Of a stretch of 64,000 nucleotides of DNA, positions 1 to 10,286 are shown piece by piece. Made by a program: the position numbers and the translations under genes. This stretch comes from Barthelona sp. PCE (taxonomy: Eukaryota; Metamonada: BaSk clade): assembly GCA_040285745.1 (NCBI GenBank), contig JAUFOR010000002.1:2064581-2128580 (forward strand). Reading direction: 5' to 3'. The notes under the pieces are model-generated. The model was not told where the DNA came from. It worked only from the letters and a program-made list of their open reading frames with translations, and ran no database searches. Position 1 is the stretch's first letter. The number at the start of each line of letters is the position of its first letter.

Positions 1-2
1 GA

Positions 3-2561
3 AGTGTTGTTGAGAGACACGGCTTTACTGGTCACCTTAGGGTTTCGTTTGGTTCACAATATAATATTATTGCAGAAAACCCCATTATTGGAATACTTCA
101 TGAAGATAAAATGAAGGAAAAAATGAGGGAACTGCTCGAACTAAACCCTTTCTTTGATTGTTATAACCAATGTTTGGAACTGAATTATCAGGCACTGTTT
201 TTAGACAACACAAGCAACGCTATAAACTTAATTGATATCAAGTTTAGGAATATTCAAGAAGATATGAACAAATTCCGTTCCATCAAGCACATAACGAAAG
301 CAATCAACAAAACGAACTTCAATTCCCTTTTTTCAATCAAAGAGCAGATTAATAATTATCAACACGATGTCTCAACTTTTGAAACTACTTTGTTCAGTAA
401 TGCAAGGAATGCACTCATTGCTGAATTGTCAGATATTCAACAATCACTCAATGATATCATCAGGGAAGTGAGTTTTGAGAACGTGGATATCATTGCTGCA
501 CTTGAAGAGCTCAATCTATCAACTATCAATTTTCCATTTGTTCCTAAGGTTATTAACATCAAGTACGCTCAGGGCACACTCAGATTTGCAAGAACATGGA
601 ACTCAGTTCAGTTCACTGATGATCTGTGCTTAAAATGCTTTTGTTTTTCAAGTCTTTACCTTGGAGATAAGGAGAGTAATTTGAAGGATTTGAGACATGA
701 GCTAAGGGTTCTGACTCGGTCCGATCCATGTGTAGTTGAGCTTAAGGGTGTGACGCTGGTATACGATCAGGAAGAAAATGAGGATCCAACTCTGGAATTC
801 GTTTGTCTCGAACTTGAAAGGGCGCCTTATGACCTTGAGCAGTATTTGACCGAATTCCCCGATCTAAATGAGGACACTAAAATCTCCATAGCAAAGCAAC
901 TCGTTAAATGCGTATTAACGATGCACACAAGGGGAATAATGTTGCGTGACATCAAGCCCAACAACGCCCTTGTATTCTGTGATGAAGACGGTAACAACCC
1001 AATCATAAAGCTTTGCGATTTTAGCGATAGCATAGATCCTCAAAACACACTTAGTAGAACTATCGCTGCAGCAGCGTTTTATATACCGCCTGAAGTGGCG
1101 CGTGGTGGCCCACACACAATCATGGGTGACATTTTTTCGCTTGGGAGAACAATTTGCAGAGTTTTTGGTTCACCAATAGATATTAATGAATTTTTTTGTC
1201 CTCATTCAGACATATTAAAAAAATGTGAACATCTAGAACCACTTGAAAGACCGAGCATTTACGAGTTGGCGTTGAAGTGGGATATTGACTTTGACCTGGA
1301 CGTTCGCAAGGAAATGACCAAATTTTTGTTTGAGAGACAAGAGCTTGAAAATGAAACAATGTTGCACTCTGAGTATTACATTGATAGCGACGATTTTAGT
1401 ACCGTTTTCAGCAAAATAAGGGAACAGTTGTCAGAAAACAATAGAAGATTCTTCAAAGATGCCATTATTACTGTTGGCGATCAACGTCTTCATCTGACCC
1501 AGTACATTAGATATCTTTTCCAGCACAGATTTGTACCGCCCATCACCCTTAAATCAACAGATACTGACGTAAAAAATATGTGCACTTTTCTGTACTGCTG
1601 CCTTGTATTCCAGGCACCCATTGATGATTCACAAGTCGGAAATTTCGTTCTTAATGCACTCAGCTGCGACTTTGATAAGCTTTCTGATGCTGCAGTTTTT
1701 GCAAGGGCTTTTCCTATGCAATCTCTCAGCTTTCAGAATATTGCCAGTGATGATAATCTGAACTTCAACCTTTATGGAGGTGAAGACGTACCGGTTACTG
1801 ATGAAAACCGTGAAACTTTCGTTGAGGAAGAATGGAGTGATCGATCTGAATATATTCACGATACATTTCATGATTTTGATCTTCCTGAGCAACTGAGAGC
1901 ACTTTCGTTCAATGAGATAAAGGCTATCATGTGCGAGCCACCTCGTTTCACAGCGGAGAAGGTGCTCAAAGCACTCAAATTTGTCGATGACATGCCGGAA
2001 GATCTAAAGGAATCTTTTGAAACACTGTTGCACGGGCTATACTCTCTTGAATTAACTCATTTTGTGCACTGGCTCAATGGATCTACCAAACTACCACAGT
2101 TCACAGTGTCATTTCATCAGGATGACACGAAACCACCATTGGTCAACCGTGTAATGCATACTCTACACATACCTAACGATGCACAACATATCAGTGAAGT
2201 TATTCGCAGTGCTATTCGCAATACCATGCCTAATGATTTGAAATTCCGGATTTTTCGCACACTATCTCGATATTCAACGAATGATGTGCAAGAGCTCAAT
2301 AATCAATTGGAAAATGCACTGGATATTGACATCACCATTAATGGCATTGATAATGTGCCTTCAGTTCGTGCTTGTCCCAGATGTTGTACAATGGTGACGT
2401 ACGATGGCGGTTGCAAGAGAGTGAAGTGTCCTTTGTGCAACTTCTTGTTCTGTTTCTCGTGTCTCTCATCCATCTGCAATCCCGCTGGTCAGTGCAAAGT
2501 TGCCCCAACACAAAAGCTGACGTTTGAGCAGGTACAAGACAGTATACATCAGTTCTCATGA
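3..2561 (+). CDS. Kinase / HECT-like / RING2-type zinc protein, 5' end outside the window
   Basis: The frame is open to the left edge. The first ATG is at 111, but the 36 codons before it resemble the segment just before the coiled coil of the next gene (GF..., then ENP-IIGIL versus ENNSIASL), so the gene is truncated by the window. Counting from 111: a kinase-like domain (about 150-400) with an alpha-C type HELRVL, a catalytic loop LRDIKPNN near 278 (His of HRD lost, Asp, Lys and Asn kept) and LCDFSDS in place of DFG. A HECT-like region follows (about 450-745; VT-EN, then FVHWLNGSTKLPQFTV), but Val681 occupies the catalytic Cys position. The end carries CPRC, DGGC, KCPLC and CFSC (754-800), as in RBR RING2/IBR modules. 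Inferred role: a ubiquitin-pathway signalling protein. Domain calls rest on motif reading only. Confidence 0.72.
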   Translation, partial: SVVERHGFTGHLRVSFGSQYNIIAENPIIGILHEDKMKEKMRELLELNPFFDCYNQCLELNYQALFLDNTSNAINLIDIKFRNIQEDMNKFRSIKHITKAINKTNFNSLFSIKEQINNYQHDVSTFETTLFSNARNALIAELSDIQQSLNDIIREVSFENVDIIAALEELNLSTINFPFVPKVINIKYAQGTLRFARTWNSVQFTDDLCLKCFCFSSLYLGDKESNLKDLRHELRVLTRSDPCVVELKGVTLVYDQEENEDPTLEFVCLELERAPYDLEQYLTEFPDLNEDTKISIAKQLVKCVLTMHTRGIMLRDIKPNNALVFCDEDGNNPIIKLCDFSDSIDPQNTLSRTIAAAAFYIPPEVARGGPHTIMGDIFSLGRTICRVFGSPIDINEFFCPHSDILKKCEHLEPLERPSIYELALKWDIDFDLDVRKEMTKFLFERQELENETMLHSEYYIDSDDFSTVFSKIREQLSENNRRFFKDAIITVGDQRLHLTQYIRYLFQHRFVPPITLKSTDTDVKNMCTFLYCCLVFQAPIDDSQVGNFVLNALSCDFDKLSDAAVFARAFPMQSLSFQNIASDDNLNFNLYGGEDVPVTDENRETFVEEEWSDRSEYIHDTFHDFDLPEQLRALSFNEIKAIMCEPPRFTAEKVLKALKFVDDMPEDLKESFETLLHGLYSLELTHFVHWLNGSTKLPQFTVSFHQDDTKPPLVNRVMHTLHIPNDAQHISEVIRSAIRNTMPNDLKFRIFRTLSRYSTNDVQELNNQLENALDIDITINGIDNVPSVRACPRCCTMVTYDGGCKRVKCPLCNFLFCFSCLSSICNPAGQCKVAPTQKLTFEQVQDSIHQFS

Positions 2562-3154
2562 TCACGTTCATACTTATTCATAAAGTATGTCAATAAATAT
2601 GTAAAAGTTTTTATTTGTTCCAACAAAGAATGGGAATGTACGCTTGTTATTAACACGTTAGCTTGGGTGCCTGGGGAGAGTGTACGCGATTTTCTCGAGT
2701 GCTCTGTGCAAACATATGACTTAACTTTTCTATTTTTGTTTATTTTCATTAGAAGGGCAATGAAACAGTTCTCAGCACAATCAATGTACTCGGGGGTCGC
2801 CACTACCGTAAAGATGCACGAATATGAGTTACATCCAACGAGTGAGAATCCGAACAATAATATTTGCTCGTAATAATCATGAGCTAAGCTATTTTCATGG
2901 TTGCAAGGTGGGTACCAAATACATTCCCAAGTTAAAAAAGTTTAGATTAACAGATTTTGATGTTTATGGAAAAGCAGGTTTTTTTTAATGCAGGTCATAT
3001 TTAATTTTTTTTCGTTGAGATTTTAACAATATTTCTTTTACATTATTAGCGTCCAAAACACACAACTATAACATTCATAAGTTTTTTATGTACTCTATCT
3101 CCAGAATTACTGTTTTCTATTTTTCATCCACTTTCAACTAAAACTAGTTGAATA
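2562..3154. other. Intergenic, no supported gene
   Basis: This 593-base AT-rich stretch separates the two kinase/HECT paralogues. Short open frames exist on both strands (for example 2667-2873 on plus) but show no recognisable domain or composition of coding sequence. An initiator-like TTTTCATCCA lies near its right end. Confidence 0.6.
3121..3130 (+). promoter_or_regulatory. Initiator-like motif TTTTCATCCA
   Basis: This lies 24 bases before the ATG at 3155 and matches the TTTTCATMA-like motif seen before many other start codons in the window. It resembles the TCAYTW initiator of parabasalids. Confidence 0.4.
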
Positions 3155-6100
3155 ATGGTATTAGTACATAAGGGTGATGATGGATGTGCGTATATTAAGA
3201 AACTAAACACTGAAACTGGAGAAAATGATAAAATCTACCTTGACCAATCAGAAGAGTTCTTGGATATTTACTGGGTTTCGAAAGATGAAACAATTATAGC
3301 CACAGTTCACTCGTCCTGCATCTGTGTGTACCAGGTTGATATAATGATGCCTTTATGGACAATTCCCATTTCAGGAACAGTAAGGATAGGGTGTTTAAGT
3401 TCTAATGGAAATATTCTTGCATATCAAGAAGGTGATGAGTATTATTCCGTTGTATTAACCAGCACAAACCATATTTCAAAAGTTAATTTTCCTCAAGGAA
3501 ACAGGTGTTGGGTAAACTCTAATTGCTTGTTTATTCAGAAGGGCAACCAGTTCCATAAGTTTATCCACGGTGAAAAACGGGCAGCTCTCACCATAGAAGG
3601 TGATGTTATGGTGCAGGACAGGGATTGTGAAATGTACATCATACGTTGTTCTTCAACTGCTGTTCAAATCATCAACGATGCAAGTATTTGTGTGAACACA
3701 TTTTCGAAAGTTCAGGCACCTACACCTATTAAATATGCTGATATATCAGAGAAGTATCTTGCTTTTGGTAACGCATCAGCGTTTCAGGTGTACGACAGAC
3801 AATCACATTCCGTGATCATGAATATTGATGGCTTAAGTAACATGCAGTCTGTTTGCATATCACCAGATGAAGAATTCATATTCTCCATTGTTTTGAACGA
3901 TGTCTACATATACAAAATTGGATCATCTCACAGCTCTGTAGCAGTTATTCCTACTGAGTTTGTTGGATCAGCTACTGTATTTGAAAAACTCGGAGATGGT
4001 TTAAAATTGATTAAGAATCCACTAAATTCTCTTTTTTACAACCACTACAAGCAAATTTATTATCAGAAGGACTATAAAGTACTTGAAGTTCAACATGGTT
4101 GCTTACTGTTTTTAAGCACAGAAGCTTATGACATGACAGAATCCAGGTGCAGAACTAAAAAGTATGAGAAGGATCGAGAAAATTCCACTGTTTCTAATGT
4201 ATCACAAATATATGATCTATATAAGATTGAATTCGAAGATGGAGCCACAGTGCTGCTTGAGTGGAGTCATGATAGTGGATTTGGTCGTTCCACAGTGTGG
4301 GTTAATGAAAGTGTAATAGTTGATGAAAACAACAGTATTGCAAGTTTATACTTTGTACTGAACGAAAAAGAGCAACAATGCAACAAGCTTGCCCACCAAA
4401 AGGAAGAAGCTGATGCCTTACTTAAAGAACAGAAGCTACATCACGCAAATCAACTTTCCAACCAAAGGGAAGAAACTGACATCTTACTCAGAGAACAGAA
4501 GCTACATCACGCAAAGCAACTTGCCAACCAAAGGAAAAAGACTGACATCTTACTCAGAGAAAAAACATTGCTGTGTGAAAAGCTAACGTCTGAAAAAGAA
4601 GAAATGGACAGGAAGTTTAGTATTGTTTACAATGAACTGGTCAAGCATATCCCTTGTTTGGATGTAGAGACTTACAAAAAACTATCGATGCATTTTGATG
4701 ACTGTGCTAACGAAATGCTGCAGCTGGAGGTGCCTCCTGATGACCTTTTCGTTTGGTTATCATCAAACCCAACAATTGAACAGATGTATCAACGCATGAA
4801 TAAGATACAAGTTGCTATTGAATTTATTAGTAGTATGAATGCAATAGTTTCTAAGTATGATATCAAAGAAACATTGAGTTCAACTTTTACATCTCACTTC
4901 ATGGTACTTTCTCCGATCACAAAAGCGTTAAACGAAAATCTTTATAGTTCTAAGCTAGATGAATTTCAACGTTTCGATTCCTATTTTGATAAGCAACTCA
5001 AATACCAGGAAAAAAATTGGAATCAAATCCAAGACACCATGAAGAAACTCATCAGCAAACATATTGATTTAACTAATGATGCGAAAAAAGTGAAGCAGAT
5101 TGTTAAGCAGATTTCAGATTTCAGAAAAGCCGTGTCCAACTGTGGACTGCTTGTTCATCCAATAGAACACACTGATCTCAATTTGCTCAAGGACAGAATG
5201 AAGCAACACCTTCAAATGAATATTGTTGATAGCTGTTTCAAATCAGCGAAAATGAGTTTGATTGTATCATTGAATGAAAATAAGGTGCTTCTGGATTCAT
5301 TAACAGATGAATTTTCTCTTATATTTTATCTAGAGGCAACTTTAAAAGAGAAAATAGTTCCCAAATTCCAAAACTGTAATAGATATTTGAATGGGGAGTT
5401 AGTTAACCTCAACTTATTTAATGAGATTTTCGTCAGAGACGATCGTATTATCAAATGCATATGTGTGTCAAAAAAATTGAACCATAAGCGTGAAAATAAC
5501 ATAAAAGTATTGGAAAGGGAATTAAAGGTGATGAATATCAACCAGCCTATCTCAGCCAGTCTCAAAAATGTTTTCATGATTCCAGAAATTTTTGATGGCT
5601 TAGTTTCATTAAATTACGTCTGTTTTGAGTTTGATCGTGCACCCTATAATCTTGAGCAATATTTAAGCAAGTTTCAGAATCTTGATATCTCCACTATGAA
5701 TTCTCTAGCTCACCAACTTGTGCTCTGTGCCTATTCAATTCACTCAAACGGCGTCTTTCTACTTGATGTAAGGCCCAGTAGCATTCATGTTAGCTGTAAT
5801 GTGGATGGATCGAATCCAGAGCTGAAGTTGTGTGATTTCAGTTGCTGCTTGTCAAACGCGATTGACAATATCAACGTGTCTGATATGGTAAACTATATTG
5901 CTCCTGAACTGTCGAATGGGCAGAATCACACCTTCCTGAGTGACATTTTCTTACTTGGAAGAACAATGGCTTATATTTTTGCACAGGATAGAACAGATAT
6001 CACTCAGCTTGTCTTATCCAAAGACTGTGTACATTCTGAAATCATCCAGCGCTGCCAAGCCCAAGATCCTCATCTAAGACCAACCATTTACGATCTTAAC

Positions 6101-7447
6101 TGTCATGAGTGGCGCACTATTGCACCCGTAAAACAAGACCGTCTCACGCTCATCCATCGCCAGATCAACCAGTTCATCGTCGGCAAGCAGGCTCTGTTAC
6201 GTGACAATAATCAAAAAAATAATTTAGTGTACAGACAGACAAATGAATCATTTGAAGAATTTTTCACAATAGTTTTCAGTAGCACCAATTCTTTCATCGA
6301 TGGAACGGATTATTTAGGTGCCTTCATTTGTTTGAAAGGTATGAAGCAGCTCTCAATAGTTCAATTCGTGGATCACATTTTTAAGCATCGATCTTTACCG
6401 CAGATCAATACAGAAATGCCTGATGATCTCATTTTGGCCATGTGTGGGTTCCTGTATTGCTGCTTCGTGTTTCAGATATCTGTTGACGAATCACAAGTCG
6501 GTCATTTCCTGCTGAATGCTATCAGCGATGACTTCGACAAGCTTTCTGATGCAAATGTCATCCACAGGGTGTTCCCAAACGAATCTTTAGCCATTCTCAA
6601 CATTATGAATAGCGAGAACCTGAACTTCAATTATTTCGGTGGTAAGTACAAGCTGGTTACAGCTAACAATATTGATGAATTCCTGCAGTTCGCCCGTGAA
6701 TCCGCATCTGAACCATGGGCGGAGCTGTCGAAGAGGGTAAACGCCACATTCAACGGATATGAGCTAATATCGCAGCTTGGTGTCACGCTCACGTTCGCTG
6801 AAGTCAAAACTATGATGTGCGGCCCCCCTCGTTTCACCGCCGAGCAGGTACTTGCCACCCTGGAATTCGATGGTAGTGTGCCTACCAACGTGCGTGAAGC
6901 TCTTGCCGAAGTATTTCAGGAATTTGATTCTTTAGAAATGCTTCAGTTCGTTTATTGGCTCAACGGCTCGCCCAAGCTGAATTCCTTTACCGTCATTCTG
7001 CATCCAGAAGACACCATGTTGCCGTCTGTCGCCCTTTGTGACCACACGTTGAGGCTCCCGAACAGCGTTTTGCGCGTGCGTGAAGGAATCCCTCTCGCCA
7101 TCCGCGGCATCCTCCCAAACGAGTTCAAGCTCTTTATCACGCAGCGCCTCTCGCAATGGACGCAGGACGACGTAGACAAGATCAACAACCGTTTGTATAA
7201 CGCAACCTTGATTACTATTGAGTTTAACAACATTCCAGGTGTGCCGTCTGTGCGCGTATGTCCGAATTGCCTGACACCCATAGAGCACGGTGGAGCGTGT
7301 AAGAGCATGAAGTGCTTCACGTGCGCTCGCGATTTCTGCTTCTCGTGCCTCTCATCTAACTGTGGGCATTTTGGTCGGTGCTCCGTTGCCCCGGTACAAA
7401 ATGTCACCCTCAAGCAGGTGCAGGAACGCATGCAGCAATTTCAGTGA
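3155..7447 (+). CDS. Beta-propeller / coiled-coil / pseudokinase / HECT-like / RING2-type protein
   Basis: A 1430-residue paralogue of the preceding gene. Residues 1-260 look like a WD-type beta-propeller. A coiled coil with three 22-residue repeats follows at about 412-477. The kinase-like domain (about 750-1000) retains the Lys of KCICV and Glu of LERELKVM, but its catalytic loop reads LLDVRPSS near 868, so the Lys and Asn of HRDxKxxN are replaced; it is probably a pseudokinase. The HECT-like domain (about 1040-1340) keeps FGGKYKLVTANN, LQFVYWLNGSPKL and LPSVALCDHTLRLP, placing Cys1295 at the HECT thioester position. The C-terminus has CPNC, GGACKSMKC and CFSC from 1369 on, a RING2/IBR pattern. 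Inferred role: E3 ubiquitin ligase. An IBR reading of the last module is equally possible. Confidence 0.72.
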   Translation: MVLVHKGDDGCAYIKKLNTETGENDKIYLDQSEEFLDIYWVSKDETIIATVHSSCICVYQVDIMMPLWTIPISGTVRIGCLSSNGNILAYQEGDEYYSVVLTSTNHISKVNFPQGNRCWVNSNCLFIQKGNQFHKFIHGEKRAALTIEGDVMVQDRDCEMYIIRCSSTAVQIINDASICVNTFSKVQAPTPIKYADISEKYLAFGNASAFQVYDRQSHSVIMNIDGLSNMQSVCISPDEEFIFSIVLNDVYIYKIGSSHSSVAVIPTEFVGSATVFEKLGDGLKLIKNPLNSLFYNHYKQIYYQKDYKVLEVQHGCLLFLSTEAYDMTESRCRTKKYEKDRENSTVSNVSQIYDLYKIEFEDGATVLLEWSHDSGFGRSTVWVNESVIVDENNSIASLYFVLNEKEQQCNKLAHQKEEADALLKEQKLHHANQLSNQREETDILLREQKLHHAKQLANQRKKTDILLREKTLLCEKLTSEKEEMDRKFSIVYNELVKHIPCLDVETYKKLSMHFDDCANEMLQLEVPPDDLFVWLSSNPTIEQMYQRMNKIQVAIEFISSMNAIVSKYDIKETLSSTFTSHFMVLSPITKALNENLYSSKLDEFQRFDSYFDKQLKYQEKNWNQIQDTMKKLISKHIDLTNDAKKVKQIVKQISDFRKAVSNCGLLVHPIEHTDLNLLKDRMKQHLQMNIVDSCFKSAKMSLIVSLNENKVLLDSLTDEFSLIFYLEATLKEKIVPKFQNCNRYLNGELVNLNLFNEIFVRDDRIIKCICVSKKLNHKRENNIKVLERELKVMNINQPISASLKNVFMIPEIFDGLVSLNYVCFEFDRAPYNLEQYLSKFQNLDISTMNSLAHQLVLCAYSIHSNGVFLLDVRPSSIHVSCNVDGSNPELKLCDFSCCLSNAIDNINVSDMVNYIAPELSNGQNHTFLSDIFLLGRTMAYIFAQDRTDITQLVLSKDCVHSEIIQRCQAQDPHLRPTIYDLNCHEWRTIAPVKQDRLTLIHRQINQFIVGKQALLRDNNQKNNLVYRQTNESFEEFFTIVFSSTNSFIDGTDYLGAFICLKGMKQLSIVQFVDHIFKHRSLPQINTEMPDDLILAMCGFLYCCFVFQISVDESQVGHFLLNAISDDFDKLSDANVIHRVFPNESLAILNIMNSENLNFNYFGGKYKLVTANNIDEFLQFARESASEPWAELSKRVNATFNGYELISQLGVTLTFAEVKTMMCGPPRFTAEQVLATLEFDGSVPTNVREALAEVFQEFDSLEMLQFVYWLNGSPKLNSFTVILHPEDTMLPSVALCDHTLRLPNSVLRVREGIPLAIRGILPNEFKLFITQRLSQWTQDDVDKINNRLYNATLITIEFNNIPGVPSVRVCPNCLTPIEHGGACKSMKCFTCARDFCFSCLSSNCGHFGRCSVAPVQNVTLKQVQERMQQFQ
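4388..4585 (+). repeat. Three tandem 66-bp units coding for coiled coil
   Basis: Units begin at 4388, 4454 and 4520 and each encodes 22 residues of the type LxNQREETDILLREQKLHHA. Units 2 and 3 are nearly identical at the DNA level, so the expansion is recent. The gene's only clear heptad-rich segment is here. Confidence 0.85.
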
Positions 7448-7619
7448 TTGGTAGTTTTTAACCATCACAAATTTTCATAACTAATTAGTAAAACATTCCT
7501 TTATCACAAAGTAGCCCTGATCACGTGGATCTTGTGATTTTGTTTTAACAGAAATGGGAATAGAATCATATGTGATGGTAAATCTTTTCTATCTTTGTTC
7601 AGTATGATTCTCTGGTGAT

Positions 7620-8855
7620 ATGTGTAAGGAATCCCCTTTCAGTGTCATATTACACCAAGAAACGCCTCCAAAATCGGGCTTTTTACAAAATTTGTATCAG
7701 TTTTGTATGGATACTCCAGATTGTGTCGTTTCTGACGTTAAAATCATACAAAAGCTTATCGAATGGCTGGGACTAGACTTATTCAGGGACAATGATACGA
7801 TACAGTACTATTTAACTTTTGTATTAACCCAGTTGAGCATGTGTTCTACATTTATCGATTTGAATGAAACGCACGCTTATGTAATTAATGAATTGGTCGA
7901 TGCAACAGCTCTAAGATGGGCTCGATCATGCCGTATTCTAGACGAATCTTCTATTGTTGTATTTTCTCAGATACTTTGGCTGATTTACAATCTTATGAGG
8001 GATAAATTGGTTATAAAAAATGATCTTCAATATTTTATGGTCTATTTCATGGACCAAATTATTGCTGTGGAAAATGAAAAAATTTTTTTTTTCTATCTGT
8101 GGTTTCTTTCAGGTTTTTTGTGCTGTAACCCATCAGAAACGTGCTGCTTGGAGCATATTATGGCAATTTCTTCATTCATTATGAGTTGTTTTACGAAATA
8201 TGAGGGAAAACTGCAATCTGAGGTTTTGAAATGTTGCATAGATCTCATGAAGAACGTAATGCGGGGAGATATCCCGTCTACAATTCATGACAACCTCGAA
8301 AAATGGTCGGAAACTGAACTCATTCCGTTTTTGATCGATAATTTTAATAGTTTTGATTGTGAAAAGGAGCAGTTGTGTCATCTGTTTTATACAATGATTG
8401 GCTTATGTACCGAGCAGATGTGGAAGTTCGCCAGCGCCCTCATGGGATGCAATCTTAATGAAGAGAGCCAATCATATTTTTTTTGCGGTATTGCAAATTT
8501 AATCAGGCAAGATACAGCAGTATTTCTTCTGTACAAGCAGTTGATTTTTTCCTATATCCTTGAAACATGCGCTCATCATACATCAAGAACTGTTTCTGTA
8601 ACTTTTTCCTGTTTTATATCTGCTTTCTCCTGTGTCAGTTCCAAAGATCATCCACTATTCTGCACACTGGTTCAGTACGCAATCAGTGTCATGTCAGTCA
8701 TTGAAACCTCCCTATCGCAGTGGAACAAAGAATTTGATGATTTGATGGAAATTGTTAAAAATCACACAGAGTGTAGTGGGACGTTTTTAGAATCTATACA
8801 ATTTTTGAAAGCCAACTCTCATCTTCTCCGTGAAAATAAGCAAATTTTTCATTAA
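7620..8855 (+). CDS. Alpha-solenoid (ARM/HEAT-like) protein, unknown function
   Basis: A 411-residue protein that reads as consecutive hydrophobic helix pairs from end to end (for example IIQKLIEWLGLDLF near 40 and VLKCCIDLMKNVM near 205), with no signal peptide and no catalytic motif. The N-terminal PPKSGFLQNLYQF followed by IEWLGL recalls armadillo or HEAT proteins such as importin-alpha or exportin fragments, but I cannot assign it to a named family. It is rich in Cys and Phe. It starts 172 bases after the kinase/HECT gene on the same strand and stops just before the relic copy of a beta-rich gene, so its 3' flank has been altered by insertion or duplication. Confidence 0.6.
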   Translation: MCKESPFSVILHQETPPKSGFLQNLYQFCMDTPDCVVSDVKIIQKLIEWLGLDLFRDNDTIQYYLTFVLTQLSMCSTFIDLNETHAYVINELVDATALRWARSCRILDESSIVVFSQILWLIYNLMRDKLVIKNDLQYFMVYFMDQIIAVENEKIFFFYLWFLSGFLCCNPSETCCLEHIMAISSFIMSCFTKYEGKLQSEVLKCCIDLMKNVMRGDIPSTIHDNLEKWSETELIPFLIDNFNSFDCEKEQLCHLFYTMIGLCTEQMWKFASALMGCNLNEESQSYFFCGIANLIRQDTAVFLLYKQLIFSYILETCAHHTSRTVSVTFSCFISAFSCVSSKDHPLFCTLVQYAISVMSVIETSLSQWNKEFDDLMEIVKNHTECSGTFLESIQFLKANSHLLRENKQIFH

Positions 8856-8862
8856 CCTCACA

Positions 8863-10259
8863 TTTGTTGATTGTCAAAGAAACAGTATAAACTTAACTGA
8901 AAGATTTCCGCAGTTAAAAAAATTATGAATAGATCGCTTTACTCGTTTTGGATTGTTAACGTTGACGCAAGACACATTAACTGTGATGTTCAATGGTCCT
9001 AGGTGCACTATAGTCCATGTAGAGAACGGAAAGGCAATGATATCTTACGGCAAGATAAAATGCTCAAGATTACTTTGTGATAGTTTCAAGCACATAAATT
9101 TTAATGAGCTTTCATTTCATGACGAAGGCTGTGTTTTTTATGGTGTTTGTTACAATACAGGTGCCTACGGTCCAATTAAGTATCGAAGTGTTGGCAGTGA
9201 AATTTTCCATTTGGACTTATTGTGGCCGGAAATGGTCTACTATGATGGAATAGCACTATTTCCAAGCAATAACAATGAGAAAAGACAAGTTTTTATCTAC
9301 TTAAAGGAGAATAAGGTAATAGTACTTCATAATGTGAGTAATAGTAGAGATGATAAAAACGATTATTCCCAACTCTTTACCCATCCAACTTATGAAAGTC
9401 TTGTTGTTGTTGCACTGAAATCTGGCAAAGAACTTGTCAAATTTAATTGGGAAGATTCAGAACCAGTCATATGTGAATATGAACAAGGTGGACGGATATG
9501 CTTAAACTTTATTCTTGGATTGCCACTCAGTGTCGACTATTGTGACAATCACACCTGTCTTTTATATCTGGGCAATACCGTGATTTTGGACCTTCCAGAG
9601 GGTCAATACATTAACAGTACGTATAATTCCCTCAACACATCAACATGTATACGTTGTACAAATGCAGTACATTTTTTTCAGTTCATCATCGACGGAAATG
9701 ATGTATATATTCAAAAACACATTACATTTGATAAGGAAAAAAGTATTGCTTTCCATTATAATCCACGTACACTTGTACAATATGCGGATCATCAACTTTT
9801 TGTTGAACATAAATACGTTGGAGGTTTGGAAATACAGTATTTACACTGTCTAAATTGGTCAACGAAGAGCTTTTTGGAACCTATAGAACTATATAAATTC
9901 CATAAAAAGGATAATACTGAAGAAGGTTATCGTTTTCGCAGTTTTGTGGGCGATTCATACATAAGTCACCAAAGGCGTTCTTAAAGTATCCATTGAAGAT
10001 GGTGATTGAAAAAGAATATTTTTTGAACAATGAAGCCCCTAAGAAATCTTTCAACAATAATCTCAATATGAATCTACCAAACAATGTTCTACAGTCAGCA
10101 AGCTATGAAGAAAACACCAAAGAAATTATTTTAAAAACGTACAACATTGAGAAAGATCCAGAGTCAAAAGAACCAGAGATTACAACTTTTAATGTTCGCT
10201 CCTTTCTGGCAAAGGTATCAATAATTGAATATCACATGCCAAATCATAGTGAATTTTAA
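8863..10259 (+). pseudogene. 5'-truncated, frameshifted copy of the beta-rich family at 51-57 kb
   Basis: Translation matches the C-terminal two thirds of the intact 691-residue protein encoded at 51163-53238: QRN-INLTERFPQLK, LTLTQDTLTVMF, YGPIKYRSVG and, at the end, LPNNVLQSASYEE and ILKTYNIEKDPES. Breaks: no N-terminal third; an in-frame TGA at 8926-8928 between the QLK and LTLTQ blocks; a frame change near 9970-9985 (the KGVLKVSIEDGD segment is in a third frame) and another by about 10020, after which the last block continues to 10259. With at least three lesions this is a relic rather than an assembly slip. It lies right behind the alpha-solenoid gene, suggesting a duplicated fragment. 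Confidence 0.8.
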
Positions 10260-10286
10260 AAATGAGTAAACAATCATACTAACTAT

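Noticed and set aside
2549-2873. Two small frames (102 and 68 codons) between the paralogue genes.
   Set aside because: They overlap on opposite strands, have biased Phe/Leu composition and no domain or initiator motif.
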